NCBI RefSeq assembly: GCF_003996855.1
Contig: NZ_NRQY01000001.1
Coordinates: forward strand, 2,500,383-2,520,981
Source of the DNA: Morganella morganii
GTDB taxonomy: Bacteria; Pseudomonadota; Gammaproteobacteria; Enterobacterales; Enterobacteriaceae
DNA length: 20,599 bases
Direction: 5' to 3'
Of the stretch, positions 10,720 through 19,768 are shown piece after piece (the first letter of the stretch is position 1; the number at the start of each line of letters is the position of its first letter). The notes beneath the pieces were generated by a model, which ran no database searches, was not told where the DNA came from, and saw only the letters and a list, made by a program, of their open reading frames with translations. A program made the position numbers and the translations under genes.

Positions 10720-11751
10720 ATGATGGAACCACGCCGAAACGATACCGGCGCGACAATGAAAGATGTCGCCAGAGCCGCAGGCGTCTCAACCGCGACCGTG
10801 TCGCGGGCACTGATGAATCCGGAAAAAGTTTCCGTGCAGACACGGCAGAAAGTGGAAAATGCCGTCCTGGAAGTAGGGTATTATCCGCACAATCTGTCCC
10901 GCGGTATGAAACGTAATGAATCCCGCACTATTCTGGTCATTGTGCCGGACATCGGCGATCCGTTTTTTACCGATATCATCGTCGGTATTGAGGAAATTGC
11001 CGCCAAACACGGCTATCTGGTATTAATCGGCGACTGCCGGTATCAGCACAAGCCGGAACACACCTTTGTAAATCTGATTGTCACCAAACAAATCGACGGC
11101 ATGGTACTGCTTGGTTCCGATGTGCCGTTCGACCGCCGTCATGATGAACAGCGCCACTTCCCGCCGATGGTGATGGCCAACGAGTTTGCCCCGGAACTGG
11201 AACTGCCGACGGTGAATATTGATAACCTGACCGCCTCCTTTAATGCCACTCATTACTTACAGTCACTGGGGCACACCCGGATCGCCTGTATTTCCGGCCC
11301 GGAAGAGCTACCGCTGTGTCAGTACCGGATCGAAGGCTATATTCAGGCGATGCGCCGTATGGGCATGCCGGTACGGGAAGAGTACCTGGTGCGCGGCGAT
11401 TTTACCCACGAGAGTGGTGCTGAGTGTGCCGCACAGCTGCTGGCACTGCCGGAACCGCCGACGGCCATTTTCTGCCATAACGATATTATGGCGATCGGCG
11501 CACTCTGGGCAGCCAGAAAACAGGGTCTGACGCTGCCGCAGGATCTCTCGGTTGTCGGTTTCGATGATTTACCGGCCGCACAATACTGCTCGCCGACGCT
11601 GACGACCATCGCACAACCCCGTTATGAAATCGGCCGTCAGTCTTTTTTACTGCTGCTGGAACAGTTGCAGGGACACGCCGTGGCAAAAGGTTCGCGCCTG
11701 CTGGATTCTGATTTAATCATCAGAGAAAGTGCCTGTGCGCCTAAAAGCTAG
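10720..11751 (+). CDS. cytR: LacI-family repressor CytR (nucleoside uptake and catabolism)
   Basis: Transcription factor that represses nucleoside transport and catabolism genes together with cAMP-CRP and is relieved by cytidine. The 343 residues compare with 341 in E. coli. The LacI helix-turn-helix lies at about 12-33 (TMKDVARAAGVSTATVSRAL), followed by a hinge and a periplasmic-binding-like effector domain, recognisable by KRNESRTILVIVPDI, MVMANEFAPELELPT and TTIAQPRYEIGR. Two adjacent ATGs exist at 10720 and 10723. An AAGGA at 10711-10715 is 4 bases from the first and 7 from the second, so the second may be the real start. Its targets are not in this window; position beside priA and ftsN is conserved synteny. 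Confidence 0.96.
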   Translation: MMEPRRNDTGATMKDVARAAGVSTATVSRALMNPEKVSVQTRQKVENAVLEVGYYPHNLSRGMKRNESRTILVIVPDIGDPFFTDIIVGIEEIAAKHGYLVLIGDCRYQHKPEHTFVNLIVTKQIDGMVLLGSDVPFDRRHDEQRHFPPMVMANEFAPELELPTVNIDNLTASFNATHYLQSLGHTRIACISGPEELPLCQYRIEGYIQAMRRMGMPVREEYLVRGDFTHESGAECAAQLLALPEPPTAIFCHNDIMAIGALWAARKQGLTLPQDLSVVGFDDLPAAQYCSPTLTTIAQPRYEIGRQSFLLLLEQLQGHAVAKGSRLLDSDLIIRESACAPKS

Positions 11752-11764
11752 GCAAAAACCATAA

Positions 11765-11806
11765 GGTTAAGTAACATGTAATGCTGAATAATATGTTTCC
11801 TTAACC
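11765..11806. other. Long hairpin in the cytR-ftsN gap
   Basis: GGTTAAG (11765-11771) pairs with CTTAACC (11800-11806), and inside it AACAT (11773-11777) pairs with ATGTT (11793-11797), separated by a small internal mismatch, with a 15-base loop. There is no U tract on either strand. It fills over half of the 77-base gap and ends 22 bases before the GTG of ftsN. Confidence 0.55.
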
Positions 11807-11828
11807 GACTCATTAGTGAATTAAAACA

Positions 11829-12611
11829 GTGGCACAACGAGATTATGTGGGACGCGGCCGCTCTGCGCCGCGTAAAAAAAGTAAATCACGGAAGAAAAGT
11901 CAGGCGAAAGGCCTGCCGTTCACCACATTGGTGATCGCCGTGGCACTGGTGGTTCTTTTTGTCGGCGGCCTGTTCTATCTGGCCTATAACAAAAAAAGTC
12001 AGACCACCGCTGACAGCATTATTCCGCCTGCGCATCAGCAGAGTACCGGTAACGGGCTCCCGCCGATCCCGGAGGAGCGCTGGCGCTATATCAAAGAGCT
12101 GGAAAACCGTGAAGCCGGGGTACCGGAGCAGTATTACTCCAACCCGCAGGCACCGGCTAACCGTATTGATCCGAATGCGAAACTGACGGAGGAGCAGCGA
12201 CAACTGCTGGAGCAGATGCAGTCTGATATGCAGCAGGCACCGGTTCAGTTGCAGGAAGTACCGGCAAACGGCACGGTTCCGCGCTCTCAGGTCGTGGTTA
12301 CCGGCCAGGACCCGCAGTTGCGCATGCAGCCGGCCGAAAAACCGGCGGAGAAGCCAAAACCGGTGCAGGAAAAACCGCAGGCTGTACCTGAGCGCTGGTT
12401 AATCCAGTGCGGGTCATTCCGTGAGAGTGGTCAGGCAGAGGAAGTCCGCGCCGGGCTTGCCTTCTCGGGAATCGAAAGCCGGGTCTCGCAGGGCGGTGGC
12501 TGGTATCGTGTTATGCTCGGCCCGTATGAGAAATCCGCAGCGCAATCTGCGAAAAGCCGTGCCGCTGATGCCGGCGTAACAAATTGTATTCTTCGCTCCG
12601 CCGGGGGTTGA
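11829..12611 (+). CDS. ftsN: Cell division protein FtsN
   Basis: Essential divisome activator that signals to FtsA in the cytoplasm and to FtsQLB/FtsWI in the periplasm. It has 260 residues. The start is GTG; MAQRDYVGRG, the FtsA-contacting N terminus, matches E. coli and fixes it, though the ribosome site is weak. A basic stretch (11-28) precedes one membrane segment (about 33-52). The essential periplasmic helix region is seen in EERWRYIKELE with W85 and Y87. The C-terminal SPOR domain (about 188-257) binds denuded septal peptidoglycan and keeps the paired cysteines C194 and C253. E. coli FtsN has 319 residues; the difference is almost all in the glutamine-rich linker, which is much shorter here and contains a Lys-Pro-Glu-rich stretch (168-184). 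The hslVU promoter -35 overlaps its stop codon. Confidence 0.96.
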   Translation: MAQRDYVGRGRSAPRKKSKSRKKSQAKGLPFTTLVIAVALVVLFVGGLFYLAYNKKSQTTADSIIPPAHQQSTGNGLPPIPEERWRYIKELENREAGVPEQYYSNPQAPANRIDPNAKLTEEQRQLLEQMQSDMQQAPVQLQEVPANGTVPRSQVVVTGQDPQLRMQPAEKPAEKPKPVQEKPQAVPERWLIQCGSFRESGQAEEVRAGLAFSGIESRVSQGGGWYRVMLGPYEKSAAQSAKSRAADAGVTNCILRSAGG

Positions 12612-12635
12612 AATCCTTCAGCCCTCCCCCCATAT
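12608..12635 (+). promoter_or_regulatory. Sigma-32 (heat-shock) promoter of hslVU
   Basis: TTGAAA (12608-12613) and CCCCATAT (12628-12635) match the RpoH -35 and -10 consensus (CTTGAAA / CCCCATNT) with a 14-base spacer. Start would be near 12642, 70 bases before hslV. The -35 overlaps the TGA stop of ftsN (12609-12611). Confidence 0.92.
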
Positions 12636-12651
12636 CTGAAGTTAATTCTGC

Positions 12652-12675
12652 GCCGCCGGGAATATACCCGGCGGC
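12652..12675 (+). promoter_or_regulatory. Stem-loop in the hslVU leader
   Basis: A perfect 9-bp GC-rich stem, GCCGCCGGG (12652-12660) with CCCGGCGGC (12667-12675), closes a 6-base AATATA loop. It starts about 10 bases after the predicted transcription start. No U tract follows, so it is not a terminator. A 5' stem-loop that stabilises the hslVU message has been reported in E. coli; this looks like its counterpart. Confidence 0.75.
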
Positions 12676-12711
12676 CTCTCTCCATCCTTTAGCATAACCA
12701 GGGGCTGACTC

Positions 12712-13242
12712 ATGACAACAATCGTAAGTGTTCGCCGTAATGGCCGGGTCGTAATTGGTGGTGACGGGCAGGCGACAATGGGTAATACCGTCATGAAAGG
12801 TAATGTCCGCAAAGTCCGCCGCCTCTATCACGACAAAGTCATTGCCGGTTTCGCCGGTGGCACCGCGGATGCCTTTACCCTCTTTGAACTGTTTGAACGC
12901 AAACTTGAACTCCATCAGGGACACCTGACAAAAGCCGCCGTTGAGCTCGCCAAAGACTGGCGTACCGACCGCATGCTGCGCAAACTGGAGGCACTGCTGG
13001 CCGTTGCCGATGAAACCGCATCGCTGATTATCACCGGCCAGGGTGATGTCGTTCAGCCTGAAAATGATCTGATTGCCATTGGTTCCGGCGGCCCGTACGC
13101 CCAGGCAGCAGCCCGCGCCATGCTGGAAACCACCGATCTGAGTGCCCGGGAAATCGCTGAGCGCGCACTGACTATTGCCGGTGATATCTGTATCTACACC
13201 AACCACAATCTGAATTTTGAAGAATTATCTTCAAAAGCATAA
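12712..13242 (+). CDS. hslV: ATP-dependent protease subunit HslV (ClpQ)
   Basis: Proteolytic subunit of the HslUV protease, a proteasome-like threonine peptidase forming a double hexamer in the cytoplasm. The 176 residues equal the E. coli length. The catalytic threonine is T2, exposed after removal of Met1 (MTTIVSVRR). Conserved [25 protein letters not shown] and [15 protein letters not shown] segments surround the active site. AGGGG is 8 bases before the ATG. It is the first gene of a heat-shock operon; the AAA+ partner hslU begins 11 bases after its stop. Confidence 0.99.
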   Translation: MTTIVSVRRNGRVVIGGDGQATMGNTVMKGNVRKVRRLYHDKVIAGFAGGTADAFTLFELFERKLELHQGHLTKAAVELAKDWRTDRMLRKLEALLAVADETASLIITGQGDVVQPENDLIAIGSGGPYAQAAARAMLETTDLSAREIAERALTIAGDICIYTNHNLNFEELSSKA

Positions 13243-13253
13243 GGATCGACGTT

Positions 13254-14588
13254 ATGTCCGAAATGACTCCACGCGAAATTGTCAGCGAACTCGATAACCA
13301 TATTATCGATCAGGATAAAGCCAAACGTGCTGTTGCTATCGCGCTGCGTAACCGCTGGCGCCGTATGCAGCTCAATGAGGAGCTGCGTCACGAGGTCACC
13401 CCGAAAAATATTCTGATGATTGGCCCGACCGGTGTCGGTAAAACCGAAATTGCCCGCCGTCTTGCCAAACTGGCCAATGCGCCGTTTATCAAAGTGGAAG
13501 CCACCAAATTCACCGAAGTGGGTTATGTCGGTAAAGAAGTGGATTCTATCATCCGCGATCTGACCGATTCCGCCGTAAAAATGGTGCGTCTGCAATCCAT
13601 CGAGAAAAACCGTTTCCGTGCAGAGGAAATGGCCGAAGAACGCATTCTCGATGTGCTGATCCCGCCGGCAAAAAATAACTGGGGCCAGAATGACACGCAG
13701 GCAGAACCGTCTGCGGCCCGCCAGGCATTCCGTAAAAAACTGCGCGAAGGCCAGCTGGATGATAAAGACATTGAAATCGAAGTGTCTGCCGCACCGATGG
13801 GTGTGGAAATCATGGCGCCTCCGGGCATGGAAGAGATGACCAGTCAGTTACAGTCTATGTTCCAGAACCTGGCCGGGCAGAAGCAAAAACCGCGCAAGAT
13901 GAAGATCAAAGAAGCTTTCAAGCTGCTGATTGAGGAAGAAGCCGCCAAACTGGTGAATCCGGAAGAGCTGAAAGAGCAGGCCATCGAGGCCGTTGAACAG
14001 CACGGAATCGTGTTTATCGATGAGTTCGATAAAATCTGTAAGCGCGGCGGCCAGTCCTCCGGGCCTGATGTATCCCGCGAAGGTGTCCAGCGTGACCTGC
14101 TGCCGCTGATTGAAGGCTGTACTGTCTCCACCAAACACGGCATGGTGAAAACCGATCATATCCTGTTTATCGCCTCCGGTGCTTTCCAGGTTTCCAGCCC
14201 GTCGGATCTGATCCCGGAATTACAGGGCCGTCTGCCTATCCGTGTGGAATTACAGGCACTGACCACCGAAGATTTCGAACGCATCCTGACCGAACCGAAT
14301 GCGTCACTGACTGTTCAGTACAAAGCGCTGATGGCCACCGAAGGTGTGGATATCACCTTTACACAGGACGGTATCCGTAAAATTGCGGAGTCCGCATGGC
14401 AGGTAAACGAAACCACCGAAAATATCGGTGCCCGTCGTTTACATACCGTGCTGGAACGATTAATGGAAGAAATTTCCTACGATGCCAGTGAAAAACAGGG
14501 TCAATCCGTTGAGATCAATGCGGAATATGTGAAAGATCATCTGGATCAGCTGGTCGCAGATGAAGATTTAAGTCGCTTTATTCTGTAA
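13254..14588 (+). CDS. hslU: ATPase/unfoldase subunit HslU (ClpY)
   Basis: AAA+ unfoldase that feeds substrates to HslV. It has 444 residues against 443 in E. coli. Walker A GPTGVGKT is at 57-64, the substrate-gripping pore loop GYVG at 90-93, the family-specific intermediate (I) domain at roughly 110-240, and Walker B IVFIDEFD at 252-259. The arginine-finger region is PELQGR around 322-326, and the C-terminal SRFIL tail, which inserts into HslV to activate it, is intact. AAGGA lies 8-12 bases upstream of the ATG. Co-transcribed with hslV; a probable terminator follows. Confidence 0.99.
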   Translation: MSEMTPREIVSELDNHIIDQDKAKRAVAIALRNRWRRMQLNEELRHEVTPKNILMIGPTGVGKTEIARRLAKLANAPFIKVEATKFTEVGYVGKEVDSIIRDLTDSAVKMVRLQSIEKNRFRAEEMAEERILDVLIPPAKNNWGQNDTQAEPSAARQAFRKKLREGQLDDKDIEIEVSAAPMGVEIMAPPGMEEMTSQLQSMFQNLAGQKQKPRKMKIKEAFKLLIEEEAAKLVNPEELKEQAIEAVEQHGIVFIDEFDKICKRGGQSSGPDVSREGVQRDLLPLIEGCTVSTKHGMVKTDHILFIASGAFQVSSPSDLIPELQGRLPIRVELQALTTEDFERILTEPNASLTVQYKALMATEGVDITFTQDGIRKIAESAWQVNETTENIGARRLHTVLERLMEEISYDASEKQGQSVEINAEYVKDHLDQLVADEDLSRFIL

Positions 14589-14616
14589 TTCGATAATAAT
14601 CAGACATAATATTATT

Positions 14617-14660
14617 CAGACTGTACGGGTATAACCTGCCCGGCAGTCTGCGTTATTATT
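14617..14660 (+). terminator. Probable terminator after hslU
   Basis: CAGACTG (14617-14623) pairs with CAGTCTG (14644-14650), with an inner CGGG/CCCG (14626-14629, 14639-14642). The tail CGTTATTATTTCTT is U-rich but interrupted. It separates the heat-shock operon from menA, perhaps incompletely. Confidence 0.65.
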
Positions 14661-14702
14661 TCTTGTCATTATTATTACATTCTGAAAAGTAAGCGAGTTT
14701 CA

Positions 14703-15632
14703 ATGTCAGTCACCCCTTCACCGGCCATCAGCCGTACCCAAGCCTGGCTGGAAAGCCTGCGGCCCAAAACATTACCTCTCGGGGTGATCGCGATTATTAC
14801 CGGTTCCGCGCTGGCTTACTGGACCGGTCACTTTAAATTTCCTGTTGCTCTGCTCGCCCTTATCACCACCGGGATTCTTCAGGTTCTGTCGAATCTGGCA
14901 AATGACTACGGCGATGCGGTAAAAGGTACCGATACAGAAGCGCGCCTCGGGCCGCTGCGCGGTATGCAGAAAGGTGTGATCACCGCCGCCCAGATGAAAA
15001 AAGCACTGATTCTGACAGTTACCCTTGCCTGTCTGTCCGGGCTGGCACTGATTGTTGTCGCCTGTGAGAAACCGGAAGATATTGTCGGTTTTCTGGGATT
15101 AGGTGTGGCCGCCATTATCGCCGCGATCACCTATACGGTCGGAAAAAAACCTTACGGCTATCTCGGGCTGGGAGATATTTCTGTTCTGATCTTTTTCGGC
15201 TGGCTGAGTGTGATAGGCACCTATTACCTTCAGGCCGGTTTTTTCAGCCCGCTGACCATTCTGCCGGCAACCGCCTGCGGACTGCTGTCTGTTGCCGTGC
15301 TGAATATCAATAATATGCGCGATATCGAAAATGATATCCTCACCGGGAAAAATACCCTGGCCGTCCGCCTCGGCCCGCTGAAATCCCGCTATTACCATGC
15401 TGCGGTGATTACTGTTGCATTCCTGTGTCTGGTTCTTTTCACTCTTCTCTATCTGCACGGCTGGTACAGCTGGCTGTTTCTGCTCTCCGCACCGGTGCTG
15501 TTTATGCATATCAGACGTGTGCTGGGCGATATGACGGCAACGGGAATGCGCCCGCTGCTGGAACAGATGGTGAAAGCCGCACTGCTGGTCAATATCCTGT
15601 TTTCCGCCGGGCTTATCTGCCAGCGCCTGTAA
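14703..15632 (+). CDS. menA: 1,4-dihydroxy-2-naphthoate polyprenyltransferase
   Basis: Integral membrane UbiA-family enzyme that attaches the octaprenyl chain to 1,4-dihydroxy-2-naphthoate, giving demethylmenaquinone for anaerobic respiration. It has 309 residues, against 308 in E. coli. The first aspartate-rich motif is NDYGDAVKGTD (67-77) and the second lies in NNMRDIENDILTGKNTLAVRLG (203-224); both bind Mg and the prenyl diphosphate. Eight or nine hydrophobic segments are apparent. The ATG follows a modest AAGCGAG. It sits between hslU and rraA as in E. coli. No clear promoter of its own was found; it may depend on read-through past the interrupted terminator. Confidence 0.96.
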   Translation: MSVTPSPAISRTQAWLESLRPKTLPLGVIAIITGSALAYWTGHFKFPVALLALITTGILQVLSNLANDYGDAVKGTDTEARLGPLRGMQKGVITAAQMKKALILTVTLACLSGLALIVVACEKPEDIVGFLGLGVAAIIAAITYTVGKKPYGYLGLGDISVLIFFGWLSVIGTYYLQAGFFSPLTILPATACGLLSVAVLNINNMRDIENDILTGKNTLAVRLGPLKSRYYHAAVITVAFLCLVLFTLLYLHGWYSWLFLLSAPVLFMHIRRVLGDMTATGMRPLLEQMVKAALLVNILFSAGLICQRL

Positions 15633-15654
15633 CCGGGAATTATGCCGGAATCTG

Positions 15655-15690
15655 CCGCTTTCTTGATTCAGATCGGAAAGCGGGTTGCTG
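15655..15690 (+). terminator. Possible terminator after menA
   Basis: CCGCTTTC (15655-15662) pairs perfectly with GAAAGCGG (15676-15683) across a 13-base loop that has a GAT/ATC mini-stem. The tail (GTTGCTGTTG) is a poor U tract, so termination may be partial. Confidence 0.4.
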
Positions 15691-15696
15691 TTGATT

Positions 15697-15726
15697 TTGC
15701 AAACAACCGTGCGAAGGGGCTATACT
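15697..15726 (+). promoter_or_regulatory. rraA promoter, sigma-S-like
   Basis: TTGCAA (15697-15702, four of six) is 18 bases from TATACT (15721-15726, five of six). The base before the -10 is C (CTATACT), a feature favoured by sigma-S. In E. coli rraA has its own sigma-S-dependent promoter. Start would be near 15733, giving a 28-base leader. Confidence 0.7.
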
Positions 15727-15760
15727 GACTGTATCCGGCAGCAACCAGACGTAAAATCCT

Positions 15761-16300
15761 ATGAAAAATGATACCTTCGACACCTCCGAACTTTGTGACA
15801 TTTACCAGGAAAATGTGAATGTCGTTGAACCTCTGTTCTCCAATTTCGGGGGCTGTTCATCGTTTGCGGGGCAAATCACCACCGTAAAATGCTTTGAAGA
15901 TAACGGCGTGCTTTTTGATCTCCTGGAAGAAGAGGGAGAGGGCCGTATTCTCCTCGTTGACGGGGGCGGGTCAGTCCGCCGCGCACTGATTGATGCGGAA
16001 CTCGCGGCACTGGCCGTACAGAACGGCTGGGAAGGTATTGTGGTATACGGCGCGGTGCGTCAGGTGGATGACCTCGCAGAAATGGATATCGGTATCCAGG
16101 CGATGGCCGCCATTCCGGCCGGATGTGGTTCAGAAGGTATCGGTGACAGCGATATCCGCGTCAATTTCGGCGGTGTGACATTCTTCTCCGGTGATTATCT
16201 GTATGCCGATAATACCGGGATCATTCTGTCAGATATCCCGCTGACACTTCCGGACGAAGACGAAGATGATGACGCTGAAGACGCGCTGACTGAAGCGTAA
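15761..16300 (+). CDS. rraA: Regulator of RNase E activity RraA, with acidic C-terminal tail
   Basis: Trimeric protein that binds the C-terminal scaffold of RNase E and restrains mRNA decay; the fold is shared with 4-hydroxy-4-methyl-2-oxoglutarate aldolases. Residues 1-160 follow E. coli RraA closely ([35 protein letters not shown] core, [23 protein letters not shown]). The product has 179 residues against 161 in E. coli. The surplus is a three-residue insertion near the N terminus and a tail in which ten of residues 165-179 are Asp or Glu. There is no clear ribosome site before the ATG, and no better in-frame start. Transcribed from its own promoter and closed by a bidirectional terminator. 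Confidence 0.95.
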   Translation: MKNDTFDTSELCDIYQENVNVVEPLFSNFGGCSSFAGQITTVKCFEDNGVLFDLLEEEGEGRILLVDGGGSVRRALIDAELAALAVQNGWEGIVVYGAVRQVDDLAEMDIGIQAMAAIPAGCGSEGIGDSDIRVNFGGVTFFSGDYLYADNTGIILSDIPLTLPDEDEDDDAEDALTEA

Positions 16301-16323
16301 TCCTCATCAGACACACAGACAGC

Positions 16324-16350
16324 AAAAAGGGCGGAATATCCGCCCTTTTG
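16324..16350. terminator. Bidirectional terminator between rraA and zapB
   Basis: AAAAGGGCGGA (16325-16335) pairs with TCCGCCCTTTT (16339-16349) around a 3-base loop. A run of A before and T after gives U tracts on both strands, ending rraA (+) and the zapB message (-). Confidence 0.92.
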
Positions 16351-16444
16351 TCGTTATGATGCCGCTGAAAACCACATCACACTCAATCATCGTTTGCAGC
16401 AAGGCGGACGAACAATGCCAGCACCGCTGTACAACTACATATGT

Positions 16445-16568
16445 ATTACGCTAAATCATTCGTTCTGTGGCAAGACGGTGAAGCGAAGAGCCCAGGGAGC
16501 ATACATCATATGTGACCGGGGAGCTGAGCGAAACCAACATAGCCACAGGGCGAAGGATGACGCGTAAT
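16445..16568. repeat. ERIC element (enterobacterial repetitive intergenic consensus)
   Basis: A 124-base imperfect palindrome, near the 127-base ERIC standard. Terminal inverted repeats are ATTACGC (16445-16451) and GCGTAAT (16562-16568). Inner segments matching the ERIC consensus as I remember it are GTTCTGT, GACGGTGAAGCGAA, CCCAGGGAGC, a central CATACATCATATGTGA, CCGGGG, TGAGCGA and GAAGGATGACG. ERICs are non-autonomous, non-coding, and fold into long RNA hairpins when transcribed. The right end overlaps the last base of the zapB stop codon by one base. Confidence 0.88.
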
Positions 16569-16810
16569 TACTGGACGTCGTCCATTTTTCCGAGTAACGC
16601 CCGCAGACGCTCCTGCCAGCCTGCCTGTTCCTGCTTCAGCTGTTCGTTTTCACGCACCAGTGACTCACGGGCACCGGCGGCATTCTGCACTTCACGGTTC
16701 AGGTTGTTGTTCGTTTCTTTTAATTCGTCGATTTCCATCTGTAACAGGGTGATGGTGTCGATAGCCTGCTGGACTTTTGCTTCCAGCTTTTCAAATACTT
16801 CAAATGACAT
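16568..16810 (-). CDS. zapB: Cell division factor ZapB
   Basis: Small cytoplasmic coiled-coil protein that joins the Z ring through ZapA and links it to the MatP-bound chromosome terminus. The 80 residues are almost entirely a predicted coiled coil, with leucine and isoleucine heptads through [19 protein letters not shown] (5-24) onward, close to the 81 of E. coli. The frame extends to 16891, but the start at 16810 is set by AAGGAGG 6-7 bases upstream and the family N terminus [10 protein letters not shown]. The C terminus MDDVQ differs from the E. coli MEEV by one added Gln at the ERIC junction. Divergent from glpF as in E. coli. Confidence 0.96.
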   Translation of the reverse strand: MSFEVFEKLEAKVQQAIDTITLLQMEIDELKETNNNLNREVQNAAGARESLVRENEQLKQEQAGWQERLRALLGKMDDVQ

Positions 16811-16946
16811 CTTGCGTCCTCCTTGTAAGCGATGCTCTGATTGTAAGTAGGTGTTATCAATGTGTCCAGTCACATCCCGCGTATTCCCCATAATGCAGCA
16901 GAATAAAATCCGGCTGTTATCAGCCTGAATGTTGACCGGCTGTTAC

Positions 16947-16975
16947 AATATAAGCGAAATCGCTCAATTTGTTGA
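16947..16975 (-). promoter_or_regulatory. Candidate zapB promoter
   Basis: On the minus strand TCAACA (16970-16975, four of six) is 17 bases from TATATT (16947-16952, five of six). Start would be near 16940, with a 130-base leader. The -35 overlaps the CRP-like site on the glpF side. A 12-bp dyad AGCGA/TCGCT sits in the spacer (16953-16964). Confidence 0.45.
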
Positions 16976-17031
16976 CGGAATGCACAGTTTTTGATTTCGT
17001 TATTTCTCGTTTCCGCTCATTAACGATAAAT
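16971..17031 (+). promoter_or_regulatory. glpF control region: CRP-like and GlpR-like sites
   Basis: GTTGA, six bases, GCACA (16971-16986) matches seven of ten CRP positions. Three sequences resemble the GlpR half-site WATKTTCGWT: TGATTTCGTT (16992-17001) and ATTTCTCGTT (17002-17011), directly repeated at exactly 10 bases, and inverted AACGATAAAT (17022-17031), each eight of ten. This fits glycerol-3-phosphate induction and catabolite control as in E. coli. I could not pick a convincing -10. Confidence 0.5.
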
Positions 17032-17125
17032 TCACACTAAGACATACGTCTGATACACGAAGAACATCATTTGTTAATAATTTGCACTTATTTCACCCTA
17101 ATTTTGCACTATCAGGATTGATACT

Positions 17126-17944
17126 ATGAGTCTAATAAAATCTCCGACCCTCTTCGGACAATGTCTCTCCGAATTCCTGGGTACAGCACTGCTGGTCTTC
17201 TTTGGTTTAGGTTGTGTGGCCGCGGTTCGTATTGCCGGCGCACAACTGGGATTATGGGAGGTCAGTGTCATCTGGGGTCTGGGCGTGGCACTGGCGGTGT
17301 ATCTGACCGCCGGGATCTCAGGCGCACATCTCAACCCGGCCGTCACACTCGCACTCTGGCTGTTTGCCTGCTTTGACCGCCGCAAAGTGGTTCCGTATAT
17401 CGCGGCACAATTTCTCGGCGGTTTTGCCGCTGCGGCACTGGTTTATGCCATGTATTACAATGTGTTCCTCGATTATGACCAGGTGCATCATATTGTGCGC
17501 GGATCACAGGAAAGCCTCTTTACCGCCGGTGTTTTTTCCACCTATCCGGCAGCCCCTGTCAGCGTGGGTCAGGCCTTCTTTATTGAAGTGGTGATTGCCG
17601 CTATCCTGGTCTGCCTTATCCTGGCACTGACTGATGACGGCAACGGTGCGCCGCGCGGCCCGCTGGCTCCGCTGCTGATTGGTCTGCTGATTGCGGTTAT
17701 CGGCGGCTCCTTCGGCCCGCTGACCGGCTTCGCCCTTAACCCTGCCCGTGACTTCGGCCCGAAAGTCGTTGCATACCTCGCAGGCTGGGGAGATATTGCC
17801 TTCACCGGCGGGCGTGATATTCCGTATTTCCTGGTACCGATGTTTGCGCCGGTCGTCGGCGGGTTACTGGGTGCGTTTGGTTACCGCAAGCTGATCGGCC
17901 GTCATCTGCCGTGTGAAGTGTGTGACGTCAGGGAAGAAAAGTAA
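17126..17944 (+). CDS. glpF: Glycerol facilitator (aquaglyceroporin)
   Basis: Inner-membrane channel for facilitated glycerol entry. The 272 residues compare with 281 in E. coli, the difference being a shorter C-terminal tail. Both pore-helix motifs are present, NPA at 70-72 and NPA at 205-207. The selectivity-filter residues equivalent to E. coli W48, F200 and R206 are W50, F202 and R208, as expected for a glycerol channel rather than a water-only aquaporin. Six membrane segments and two half-helices can be traced. AGGA is 8 bases before the ATG. glpK starts 69 bases downstream on the same strand with no terminator between, so glycerol entry and trapping are co-expressed. Confidence 0.98.
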   Translation: MSLIKSPTLFGQCLSEFLGTALLVFFGLGCVAAVRIAGAQLGLWEVSVIWGLGVALAVYLTAGISGAHLNPAVTLALWLFACFDRRKVVPYIAAQFLGGFAAAALVYAMYYNVFLDYDQVHHIVRGSQESLFTAGVFSTYPAAPVSVGQAFFIEVVIAAILVCLILALTDDGNGAPRGPLAPLLIGLLIAVIGGSFGPLTGFALNPARDFGPKVVAYLAGWGDIAFTGGRDIPYFLVPMFAPVVGGLLGAFGYRKLIGRHLPCEVCDVREEK

Positions 17945-19540
<1,596 letters not shown>

Positions 19541-19565
19541 TTCCCTTTCTGTTTTCATCTCTCTG

Positions 19566-19591
19566 CCGCCGGTTAACACCGGCGGTTTTTT
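19566..19591 (+). terminator. Rho-independent terminator of glpFK
   Basis: CCGCCGGT (19566-19573) pairs with ACCGGCGG (19578-19585) around a TAAC loop, followed by six T. It lies 25 bases past the glpK stop. Confidence 0.95.
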
Positions 19592-19725
19592 ATGCGCGAA
19601 AACAATAGACGGAGACAGAATAAAACCCCGCCTCACCCAGTAAAAGTACATACCGGCAGACTAAATTCCCTGATATCCGTCAGAGATCACAAAAAACGAC
19701 CAACTGTAATCAGTATGTAACAAGT

Positions 19726-19768
19726 TGTGCTGACATTCACAGTAATAACGAATTAAAACGAATATTAT
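19726..19768 (+). promoter_or_regulatory. glpT promoter with CRP and GlpR-like sites
   Basis: TGTGC-TGACAT-TCACA (19726-19741) matches nine of ten CRP positions. TATTAT (19763-19768) is a good -10 and the -35 is poor. With start at 19775 the CRP centre falls exactly at -41.5, the class II position. Two direct GlpR-like half-sites, AACGAATTAA (19747-19756) and AACGAATATT (19757-19766, nine of ten), sit 10 bases apart and overlap the -10, fitting repression. Confidence 0.75.

Noticed and set aside
16351..16444. Possible second repeat or small gene between the rraA terminator and the ERIC
   Set aside because: I could not match it to ERIC, REP or a coding frame with a ribosome site; left unassigned.
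16444..16570. TA target-site duplication around the ERIC
   Set aside because: TA occurs at the left edge but the right edge reads TTA after the repeat, so a clean duplication cannot be claimed.
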